This document shows, piece after piece, positions 22,036 through 28,200 of a stretch of DNA of 30,317 nt. The DNA comes from a virus. The translations under genes were made by a program, and so were the position numbers. Every line of letters starts with the position of its first letter. Position 1 is the first letter of the stretch. The stretch spans positions 1-30,317 of the IMG/VR virus record IMGVR_UViG_3300027983_001080; one strand, written 5' to 3'. The notes beneath the pieces are model-generated. The model saw only the letters and a program-made list of their open reading frames with translations, ran no database searches and was not told the origin of the DNA.

Positions 22036-22482
22036 ATGCGATACTTACTATTGGCGTGTTTGCTATTGACAAGTAGCATATATGCACAACCACTAAAAGA
22101 TTTTACATTTAAGAGTCCAGCCTTCAATGGAAATGGGTACTCGTCACATGTATTAACATTAGAAAATCAAGAACATACACGTAAGCAGGCTCTTGCAGAT
22201 AAAATAGAAGCTCGACTTAAAGAAGCTGAGCGTAATTCCGAAAGCACAAATCTTTCTAAGTTTATAAGTAACCTGGAATCACGTATATATGCACAGATAT
22301 CACAGGATTTAGCCACTGCTATGTTTACAGATGATGAATCATCACCTACTAGCGGAACATTAAATTTTGAAGGGAACATTATTAACTGGTCAAAAACGTC
22401 AGACATTATTAGTTTAAATGTAACAGATTTAGTAGGATCAACAACAAGTATATCTATACCGTTGGGTGATTTTACTTTCTAA
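22036..22482 (+). CDS. csgF: Curli assembly protein CsgF
   Basis: 148 residues. The signal peptide (MRYLLLACLLLTSSIYA) is followed by QPLKDFTFKSPAFNGNGYSS, the conserved mature N-terminus of CsgF that inserts into the CsgG pore and makes its second constriction, then a helical middle (HTRKQALADKIEARLKEAER) and a beta C-terminus ending IPLGDFTF. In bacteria CsgF couples curlin export to nucleation on the surface. The start at 22036 is chosen because it begins the signal peptide, with GGAGACAGA upstream. It overlaps csgG as TAATG, so the two pore components would be made together. Confidence 0.93.
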   Translation: MRYLLLACLLLTSSIYAQPLKDFTFKSPAFNGNGYSSHVLTLENQEHTRKQALADKIEARLKEAERNSESTNLSKFISNLESRIYAQISQDLATAMFTDDESSPTSGTLNFEGNIINWSKTSDIISLNVTDLVGSTTSISIPLGDFTF

Positions 22483-23390
22483 TGAGAACATTATTTTTAT
22501 TATTATGTGTGTTGTTTATATCAGGTTGTGCAACACACCAGACACTTAAAGGTGAATATGAACCACCTACGCTAGTTGAAAAGTCAACAGCAAAGGAGTT
22601 TGATACTATACCAAAACCTAAAATGGGCAAAGTAGTCGTTGCTGTTTATAACTTTACTGATAAAACTGGTCAAAGACGACCAAGTGATACGCAATCAAGT
22701 TTTAGTAATGCAGTTACACAAGGTGCAGATGCTTTCTTAATCAAAGCATTAAAAGATGTTGGCAACGGAGAATGGTTTGAAGTAGTAGAACGTGGAGGAC
22801 TTGCTAACCTTACACAAGAAAGACAAATTATTAGACAGATGCGTGAAGCCTATGATGGGCCTACCGCTAAGAAATTGATGCCAATGAAGTTTGCTGGTAT
22901 GTTAATAGAAGGCGGTATTACAGGATATGACACTTCAACAAGAAGCGGTGGCATTGGTATGCGAGTATTAGGAATAGGACCACAGTCACAGTTTAGTGAA
23001 GATATAATTACTATAAGTCTTAGAGCTGTAAGTGTTAATACTGGTACAGTTATTGCCGCAGTTAATGTACAAAAGACCGTGTACTCTACAGCAGACAGTA
23101 TGGCTATACTAAAGTTCTTTGATTCTGATACACAGATTTTTGAATTTGAGTCGGGTATTACATTAAATGAACCGGCTACATTAGCAGTAAAAACTACAGT
23201 TGAAGCGGCTGTAGTTGAGTTAATAAAAGAAGGTGAACGCAAAGATGTATGGGAATTTGCTGAAGGTGCAACTCCCTATCCAGCATTAATTGCTGATGAT
23301 GACTTGTATTCACTACCACTGACAGATGATAAAGAAACATCTTCAGGAGGTAAAAGTAACAACAATTCGCCCTTTGGCGTAGGAAGGTAG
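22482..23390 (+). CDS. csgG: Curli secretion pore lipoprotein CsgG
   Basis: 302 residues. The lipoprotein signal ends at SGC (C16). Family segments: GKVVVAVYNFTDKTGQRRPS, GADAFLIKALKDVGNGEWFE-VVERGGLANLTQER, KFAGMLIEGGITGYDTSTRS, ISLRAVSVNTGTVIAAVNVQ-KTVYS, and the C-terminal helix region ahead of an extra acidic, Ser/Asn-rich tail of about 45 residues. CsgG forms a nine-subunit outer-membrane channel for unfolded curlin. Length is somewhat above the E. coli protein (277) because of the tail. CsgG in pelagimyophages has been reported, with unclear function; here the cassette lacks CsgE. Confidence 0.95.
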   Translation: MRTLFLLLCVLFISGCATHQTLKGEYEPPTLVEKSTAKEFDTIPKPKMGKVVVAVYNFTDKTGQRRPSDTQSSFSNAVTQGADAFLIKALKDVGNGEWFEVVERGGLANLTQERQIIRQMREAYDGPTAKKLMPMKFAGMLIEGGITGYDTSTRSGGIGMRVLGIGPQSQFSEDIITISLRAVSVNTGTVIAAVNVQKTVYSTADSMAILKFFDSDTQIFEFESGITLNEPATLAVKTTVEAAVVELIKEGERKDVWEFAEGATPYPALIADDDLYSLPLTDDKETSSGGKSNNNSPFGVGR

Positions 23391-23391
23391 T

Positions 23392-24318
23392 ATGAAATTA
23401 TTAAAATTAGTTTTTCTGAGCATGTTATTAATGGCAACGTCATTGACGTTTTCCGCTGATAATAGTATATATATTGATCAGGCAGGTAGTAGTTCTACAA
23501 TCAATATTAAACAGGACGGTAGTGCTTCTAAAATTTATGGAGTAGGTGATTCTGAAGGAACAACCGCACTCTTTACAGGTGACAGTCAAACAGTTGATAT
23601 ACAACAACTAGGTTCAAGTAATGTGCTAGGTATTGATATGAATACCACAGTTACTTCAGGAGTTGGCGTTAACTTAACCTACTATATAACAGGTACTAAT
23701 TCCGTTTCAAGTATTGATATCAATGGCGATGGTCTAGGAATTGCGTCAAACAATAGTATTAATGTTCAGCAAAATGGTAACTACAGTGATTTTATACTTG
23801 ACCTACTAGGCACAGGTAATACAATAATAGCAACAACAACTGGCGGTACTGACAACGACCTGAACTTTACAATCAATGGTGACGGTATAACTCCAAGTAT
23901 TGCTGTATCTGGTGGTGGTAGTAATGGTATAACACTATCGTTATCATCGGATAATGCAGACGTTGATATTACAACAGCTGGTGCTTCAAATGCAGTTACT
24001 CTAACACAAAGTGGAGTTGGAGCTGTTGGCGGATTTGATTATGATTTATCTGTTGGTAGTTCTTCAAACACAATTACATCAACACAAGCAGATGTAGGTG
24101 CTCATGGAACAGACATTAGTATAACTTCTGCAGGCACTGGTAATACAGTTGTTACTAGTCAAACAGGTAGTACAGGATCAGCGGGACATGAAATAGATTT
24201 AGATATCGCAGGTGGAAGTAATAACGTAACTATTACACAAACTGGTGCACAAGACAATGATGCCAATATTGATATAACTGGTAGTAGTAATACCTGGACA
24301 ATTACACAGGAAGATTAA
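23392..24318 (+). CDS. Curlin-repeat amyloid protein (CsgA/CsgB-like)
   Basis: 308 residues. The signal peptide is MKLLKLVFLSMLLMATSLTFSA. The mature protein starts DNSIYIDQAGSSSTINIKQDG, closely like a segment in the PA14 fusion protein (DNSVYIDQAGTSNTIEITQSG). It continues as Asn/Gly/Ser/Thr-rich, about 22-residue repeats with the curlin N-x5-Q-x-G pattern (NSINVQQNGN, NAVTLTQSGV, NNVTITQTGA, NTWTITQED). Such repeats stack into amyloid beta-solenoids outside the cell after passage through CsgG. It begins one base after the csgG stop. It is about twice the length of E. coli CsgA, and the middle repeats are degenerate. Confidence 0.88.
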   Translation: MKLLKLVFLSMLLMATSLTFSADNSIYIDQAGSSSTINIKQDGSASKIYGVGDSEGTTALFTGDSQTVDIQQLGSSNVLGIDMNTTVTSGVGVNLTYYITGTNSVSSIDINGDGLGIASNNSINVQQNGNYSDFILDLLGTGNTIIATTTGGTDNDLNFTINGDGITPSIAVSGGGSNGITLSLSSDNADVDITTAGASNAVTLTQSGVGAVGGFDYDLSVGSSSNTITSTQADVGAHGTDISITSAGTGNTVVTSQTGSTGSAGHEIDLDIAGGSNNVTITQTGAQDNDANIDITGSSNTWTITQED

Positions 24319-24319
24319 A

Positions 24320-24490
24320 ATGCTTAAAGATGAAGTTGTTGTTATACAGAGTTACTACGGTAACAAGACTCTGTCATTTAGAGGATGGCTCAAATTAGAG
24401 CATAACGTAGACATTAATAATTTGACTGGTGAAGACCATGTTAAGTATCAGAAGCTATGGATAACAACTCCCCACTTTCTTGGATCCTAG
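24320..24490 (+). CDS. Small hypothetical protein in the curli cassette, 56 residues
   Basis: A 56-residue frame beginning one base after the curlin stop (MLKDEVVVIQSYYGNKTLSF-RGWLKLEHNVDI...), with AGGAAGA upstream, and overlapping the FecR gene by 34 bases. There is no signal peptide. Its strand-rich pattern looks protein-like, and coupling spacing supports translation, but no homologue is recognised. Confidence 0.5.
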   Translation: MLKDEVVVIQSYYGNKTLSFRGWLKLEHNVDINNLTGEDHVKYQKLWITTPHFLGS

Positions 24491-25575
24491 TAGTACTCCT
24501 TATAATGCCAACATTGGCATGGAGTAATGTTGGATCAGTAACTGACCAATTACACCAACCAGGAAGTATTACTCGCGACAAAGAACTTCTAGAAGCTATT
24601 AAAGGTACCGGCATTGAAATGAATGATGCCCTGCGTACCGGACAAGGCACACTTGAAATTACATTTAAAGATAATACAATAGTGCAGATGACCGAAAGTG
24701 CCAGAATGACTATTGATGACTTTGTCTATGATCCAAAAAATAAAGATTCTGGTAAACTAGTAATTAGAATTGCGGCAGGTACTGCCCGTTATGCATCAGG
24801 ACAAATTGCTAAAGATAAACCACAAGCAGTTAAAGTTAGAACTCCAACAGCAACAATATCAGTTCGTGGTACTGACTTTACAGCCACAGTTGATGAGATT
24901 GGTGCTACTACCGTTATACTTTTGCCTAGCTGTCCTTTTGGATGGGCATCTATAGAAGCAGATTGTAAAACAGGAGCAATTGATGTAGAATCAATGGGCG
25001 GTATAGTACACATGAATAAACCATTTGAAGCTACTCGCGTTCCTAATCTAGATACTAAACCAACTCCTCCGATTATTGTTGATCTAACTGAAGAAATGAT
25101 TAAAAATATTCTTATCCTTGGCCCTCCAAAAGAAATTCAAGAAGAAACAGTTGCAGTAGTGCAGAGCAACTCATTGGACGATAACGCATTAGATCAAGAT
25201 TTATTAGAAAACGAGTTAGACAAAGAAGAAGCGGCACTATACACAGATAGACTAAGTGACAATCTATTAGATAGATCATTCTTACAAAATGTTTTAGATA
25301 TTTTAGAACAACAATTGGCGGCGGCACAAGCAAGAACCTTATCAGCAGAAGAAGCGGATGGTCTACTACCTGACTATATTCCTGATCAAGGTGTTACGGC
25401 TATTGTTGATGTTATCTCAGTACAACTATGTATGGACACTACAGGGAGTGACATATCCTGTATTACTGTACCAACAACTCAGGATACCACAATCAGACAA
25501 ATACAAGGTACTGTTGATATTACAAACAGGGTAAATGATAGTGGAACAACAACTATCACTACGAATCAAAACTAA
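24457..25575 (+). CDS. Secreted FecR-domain protein of the curli cassette
   Basis: 372 residues. A signal peptide (SWILVVLLIMPTLAWS) precedes a FecR-type beta domain at about residues 40-190: LRTGQGTLEITFKDNTIVQM, GKLVIRIAAGTARYASG, VRTPTATISVRGTDFTATVD. The C-terminal half is acidic and helical (LDDNALDQDLLENELDKEEA, LQNVLDILEQQLAAAQ). FecR domains of this secreted kind occur beside curlin and surface-polymer genes in marine bacteria and may bind glycan or assist surface assembly. The start is set by the signal peptide; a clear ribosome-binding site is not seen. It overlaps the next start as TAATG. Confidence 0.85.
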   Translation: MDNNSPLSWILVVLLIMPTLAWSNVGSVTDQLHQPGSITRDKELLEAIKGTGIEMNDALRTGQGTLEITFKDNTIVQMTESARMTIDDFVYDPKNKDSGKLVIRIAAGTARYASGQIAKDKPQAVKVRTPTATISVRGTDFTATVDEIGATTVILLPSCPFGWASIEADCKTGAIDVESMGGIVHMNKPFEATRVPNLDTKPTPPIIVDLTEEMIKNILILGPPKEIQEETVAVVQSNSLDDNALDQDLLENELDKEEAALYTDRLSDNLLDRSFLQNVLDILEQQLAAAQARTLSAEEADGLLPDYIPDQGVTAIVDVISVQLCMDTTGSDISCITVPTTQDTTIRQIQGTVDITNRVNDSGTTTITTNQN

Positions 25576-26903
25576 TGAGACTATTTTTATTCATACTGTT
25601 AATGATGTTCGCCCAACTTGCTTACTCAGCAACTGGGTTAACTTACACGACTTGGTATTGTGGCAGTACTTGGCCTTGTGCCACAAGTGGTACAGCATTA
25701 TCTACTGGAACTATCTCATCTGGAGATGTTAATTATGATTGGGGTAGTGGCACTGTATTAGATTCTGGAAGAAGTGATTATGTAGTAGTTAGACTCGAAG
25801 GATATTTTGTAATGCCTGGAACAACTGGCACAAGTTATTCAGTTACATTTACTAATCAAGATGATGACGGGTCTAGAACTATTATTGGTGGAACAACAGT
25901 CGTTGATGATTGGTCCGGACTCCATCCTGCCGCTGATAGAAGTGGAACAATTACACTAGTTGGTGGAACAACATATTCATATTATAGAATAATGTCTGAA
26001 TGGGGCGGAGGTGCTGTGTTAAGACAATTTTGGTCTATAGATGGTGCAACCAGAACTTACATGAACTTTGCAGACGACTTTACAACAACATCAGGTCCGG
26101 TAACATCAACTACAACAGGTACAAGTCCAGGAGTTACTGCAGGTCAGACATCAAGAATGTCTACGTCAAGAACAAGAGCTACTACGGCAAGTAGTGGAAC
26201 TAATCCAGACAATTCAGTTTACATAGATCAGGCTGGTACTAGTAATACAATAGAAATAACTCAGTCAGGGTCTGCAGGTAATCACATACGTGGTATAGGT
26301 GTAGAAAATTCTGCCATAACAGGTGACTCAAATACCATTGAGCTTAAACAAGGTGATGATTCGGCTGGTGGGGTTAACCTTATTGAATTAATGGTCGACG
26401 GTGACACTAATGATATTAAACTCTGGCAAGATAGAAACGATGATGGCACAAAAGATACTGGTGCTAGTGGAGATCACATTATACAGTTAGATATCGACGG
26501 TAACCTAAACAATATTGATGTTGTTCAACGATCAAATGCTGGTAGTGACGGACATTATGCTGGAATTGATGTAGTAGGTAATAGCAATGCCATTGATCTT
26601 ATACAGTCTGGTAACTATGAAAAACAATTATTCCTTAACATTACCGGTAACAGCAATGTATTAGATCTTGACCAAACTGCTAATTCAAAAAAGTTTGCTG
26701 ATATAACGCTAACTGGCAATGGACACAATGTTACCCTCCAACAAAGAGGAGTTGGTGAACATAATGCCACTATTAATTTAACTTACGGTTCTTCAGCAAG
26801 TACACTTAACTTAGATCAAAATAGTTCAACAGCTCAAACATACAGTTTAGAACAAACCTGTTATACTATAGGTGGGTGCTCAGCAACCGTTACTCAAAAT
26901 TAG
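25575..26903 (+). CDS. Secreted PA14-curlin fusion protein
   Basis: 442 residues in three parts. Signal peptide MRLFLFILLMMFAQLAYS. A PA14-like beta domain occupies about residues 20-165: YVVVRLEGYFVMPGTTGTSY, TFTNQDDDGSRTIIGGTTVV-DDW, and YSYYRIMSEWGGGAVLRQFW, with the DDG and GGGAVLR hallmarks. A Thr/Ser linker (170-210) leads to curlin-like repeats (about 212-442), starting NSVYIDQAGTSNTIEITQSG and ending with a Cys pair (CYTIGGC) and ATVTQN. PA14 domains commonly bind carbohydrate. The fusion suggests a surface-anchored amyloid carrying a glycan-binding head, co-polymerising with the curlin at 23392. It overlaps the FecR gene by one base. Confidence 0.85.
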   Translation: MRLFLFILLMMFAQLAYSATGLTYTTWYCGSTWPCATSGTALSTGTISSGDVNYDWGSGTVLDSGRSDYVVVRLEGYFVMPGTTGTSYSVTFTNQDDDGSRTIIGGTTVVDDWSGLHPAADRSGTITLVGGTTYSYYRIMSEWGGGAVLRQFWSIDGATRTYMNFADDFTTTSGPVTSTTTGTSPGVTAGQTSRMSTSRTRATTASSGTNPDNSVYIDQAGTSNTIEITQSGSAGNHIRGIGVENSAITGDSNTIELKQGDDSAGGVNLIELMVDGDTNDIKLWQDRNDDGTKDTGASGDHIIQLDIDGNLNNIDVVQRSNAGSDGHYAGIDVVGNSNAIDLIQSGNYEKQLFLNITGNSNVLDLDQTANSKKFADITLTGNGHNVTLQQRGVGEHNATINLTYGSSASTLNLDQNSSTAQTYSLEQTCYTIGGCSATVTQN

Positions 26904-27099
26904 GATGAACATAGTATGCCGTTAAGTTGGGTTAAAAGAAAATTTCATTCACCAAAGAATCCTCCAGTACATTCCCTGGTGATCTTGAGAATGGTATAAC
27001 TAACCCAGTTTCTATAGACTTAGATACCCCACAACAGACAACGAATTTAGAATACCCAAAATTAATAAATACTATTATAATCAATCAGGAGTTAGACAA
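26904..27099 (+). other. Gap with a possible frame-disrupted small ORF
   Basis: The 196 bases between the PA14-curlin gene and the EF-hand gene hold a 27-codon frame from ATG 26916 (MPLSWVKRKFHSPKNPP...) ending at 26999. A second frame at offset +2 opens after 26937 and reads protein-like text (TFPGDLENGITNPVSIDL, TPQQTTNLEYPKLINTIIIN) with no start codon. A shift at the AAAA run (26939-26942) would join them. This could be a decayed gene, a sequencing indel or programmed frameshifting. No terminator is seen. Confidence 0.35.
27064..27071 (+). promoter_or_regulatory. T4-late-type promoter box (AATAAATA)
   Basis: AATAAATA, 28 bases ahead of the EF-hand gene start, at a spacing similar to the boxes before the fibre-like and csgF genes. 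Confidence 0.38.
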
Positions 27100-27435
27100 A
27101 TGGCAGACGACAAAACATTTCATCCAGCGGACACCGACGGTGACGGCAAAGTTTCAGCAGAAGAACAGAGAATGTATTTGGAATTCAAGCGTAAGAAGCT
27201 TGAAGATGAAGATGCAATGCGTGATGCTCAAAGAGCAATGACATGGTTTGCATTATTTGGCATGTTACTGTATCCGTTGGCTGTTGTTCTTGCAGTATTA
27301 TGTGGCTTGGATTCAGCGAGTAAAATCCTTGGTGACATGGCGGCCACATACTTTGTTTCAGTTGCGGCGATCGTGATGGCATTCTTTGGTAAGACTGCAT
27401 ACGAAAGTAAAAATAATACACCACCAGCAAAATAA
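27100..27435 (+). CDS. EF-hand membrane protein conserved in T4-like marine phages
   Basis: 111 residues. Residues 11-22 (DTDGDGKVSAEE) form a complete EF-hand calcium loop with D11, D13, D15 and E22. A charged helix follows (MYLEFKRKKLEDEDAMRDAQRA), then two membrane helices (about 48-70 and 78-98) and a short polar tail. The same layout (PADxDGDG, KRKxLEDxDAMRDAQR, two helices) is widespread in cyanophages and pelagiphages without a known function; a holin-like or membrane-remodelling role is possible because of the two helices. CAGGAG precedes the ATG by 8 bases. A terminator follows. Confidence 0.82.
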   Translation: MADDKTFHPADTDGDGKVSAEEQRMYLEFKRKKLEDEDAMRDAQRAMTWFALFGMLLYPLAVVLAVLCGLDSASKILGDMAATYFVSVAAIVMAFFGKTAYESKNNTPPAK

Positions 27436-27456
27436 ACTAGTAAATTAGTAGAAAAT

Positions 27457-27487
27457 AAATCCTCTTATTTTATGTAAGGGGATTTTT
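27457..27487 (+). terminator. Rho-independent terminator
   Basis: AAATCCTCTTA (27457-27467) pairs with TAAGGGGATTT (27475-27485), an 11-bp stem with one G-T pair and a 7-base loop, followed by TT. It separates the EF-hand gene from the omega-subunit promoter. Confidence 0.8.
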
Positions 27488-27508
27488 GTCCATCAATTTA
27501 AATATGTG

Positions 27509-27537
27509 TTGACTTAGTAACACTATTATTGTATAAT
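27509..27537 (+). promoter_or_regulatory. sigma70-type promoter for rpoZ
   Basis: TTGACT (27509-27514), a 17-base spacer, and TATAAT (27532-27537). The upstream in-frame ATG at 27536 lies in the -10 box, confirming that translation starts at 27566. Confidence 0.8.
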
Positions 27538-27565
27538 GTATGTTAACACCAACTTGGAGACTTAC

Positions 27566-27820
27566 ATGGAAAGTAAAATCACAACAGTTAGCCCTAGTTT
27601 AGATGTAGAAAAAGCAGTAGAGATGGTAGGTGGTAGTCGTTTTGAATTGATCTTGATAGCCGCAACAAGAGCGAGAGAAATTGCTCAAAAACGAAATATT
27701 GCTAACGCCGCGGACTCATCATTGAAATTTCGTATGAAACCAAACATTGAAGCACTACAAGAGATAGAAGAAGGAAAAATTGGTCGAGACTATTTGTCTA
27801 AGGTAGCAAAAGCAAGATAA
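27566..27820 (+). CDS. rpoZ: RNA polymerase omega subunit
   Basis: 84 residues. LDVEKAVEMVGGSRFELILI-AATRAREIAQKR matches the core of bacterial omega, which clamps the C-terminus of the beta' subunit; NIEALQEIEEGKI matches the second conserved helix. Length is close to E. coli omega (91). In bacteria omega assists beta' folding and forms part of the site for the alarmone ppGpp. A phage-borne copy could replace host omega and alter promoter choice or the stringent response; that is inference. The start is set at 27566 behind TTGGAG. It has its own strong promoter and is followed 15 bases later by a small gene. Confidence 0.9.
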   Translation: MESKITTVSPSLDVEKAVEMVGGSRFELILIAATRAREIAQKRNIANAADSSLKFRMKPNIEALQEIEEGKIGRDYLSKVAKAR

Positions 27821-27835
27821 TTAAAGGAGTAACGG

Positions 27836-28003
27836 ATGTCAGATGAATTCACTGAAAAAGAATGGGAAGAGGCTATGAAGCGATTTTTAAAAGATGGTGG
27901 TGAAATACAAAAAATTGAAAGAGGCGTTAGTGGCCGTGAAGAAGGGGTTCCACAGTCAGCATGGGGCCGCCCTAAAAAGAAACCAGATGTACCTAAGGAA
28001 TAA
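27836..28003 (+). CDS. Small basic phage protein, 55 residues
   Basis: A 55-residue frame with AAAGGAG 7 bases ahead of the ATG: MSDEFTEKEWEEAMKRFLKD, then GGEIQKIERGVSGREEGVPQ and a basic end (SAWGRPKKKPDVPKE). The pattern FLKDGGEIxxxxxGVSGRxEGxxxSxWG is one I recall from short marine T4-like phage proteins of unknown function. The basic tail might bind nucleic acid. It would be co-transcribed with rpoZ. Confidence 0.68.
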   Translation: MSDEFTEKEWEEAMKRFLKDGGEIQKIERGVSGREEGVPQSAWGRPKKKPDVPKE

Positions 28004-28012
28004 AAGTTTTAT

Positions 28013-28088
28013 GCTCCCATCGTCTAGAGGCCTAGGACACCCGCCTTTCACGGCCGGGAGAGGAGTTCGATTCTCCTAGGGTGTACCA
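28013..28088 (+). tRNA. tRNA-Glu (UUC), with poorly paired stems
   Basis: 76 bases including CCA. The D arm (GTCT/GGAC, loop AGAGGCCTA) is that of bacterial tRNA-Glu, and the anticodon loop CTTTCAC holds UUC. The T arm (AGGAG-TTCGATT-CTCCT) pairs perfectly. The acceptor (GCTCCCA against AGGGTGT) has a T-T and an A-A mismatch plus a G-T end pair. The anticodon stem (CCCGC against GGCCG) pairs at only two of five positions in the standard register; a shifted CCCG/CGGG stem would give an 11-base loop. It may be degenerate or edited in structure. It lies 12 bases before a tRNA-Ser. Confidence 0.75.
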
Positions 28089-28099
28089 ATTTTAGTTTT

Positions 28100-28189
28100 G
28101 GAAGTGTGGCTGAGTGGCTTAAAGCAACAGTTTACTAAACTGTCGACCGGGAAACTGGTCCGTGGGTTCGAATCCTACCACTTCCTCCA
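28100..28189 (+). tRNA. tRNA-Ser with anticodon ACU
   Basis: 90 bases including CCA. The acceptor GGAAGTG/CACTTCC is perfect; the long variable arm (CGACCGGGAAACTGGTCCG) marks a class II tRNA, and the T arm GTGGG-TTCGAAT-CCTAC is sound. The anticodon arm is ACAGT-TTACTAA-ACTGT, with U33, anticodon ACU and A37. Normal bacterial tRNA-Ser for AGU/AGC has GCU, so A34 is unusual. It would read AGU best if unmodified. Confidence 0.88.
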
Positions 28190-28196
28190 ATAAATA
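28189..28196 (+). promoter_or_regulatory. Possible T4-late-type box (AATAAATA)
   Basis: AATAAATA begins at the last base of the tRNA-Ser CCA end and lies 4 bases before the cyclase ATG. If used, the transcript would be leaderless, so this box may be chance. Confidence 0.22.
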
Positions 28197-28200
28197 CGTT

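Noticed and set aside
23392-24318. Curlin repeats considered as a CRISPR or DNA tandem repeat array
   Set aside because: The repeats are at protein level (N-x5-Q-x-G) with diverged DNA, no spacer-repeat regularity and no cas genes.
28162-28200. Upstream ATG for the adenylate cyclase
   Set aside because: It lies within the tRNA-Ser gene and adds 13 residues with no role in the signal-anchor helix.
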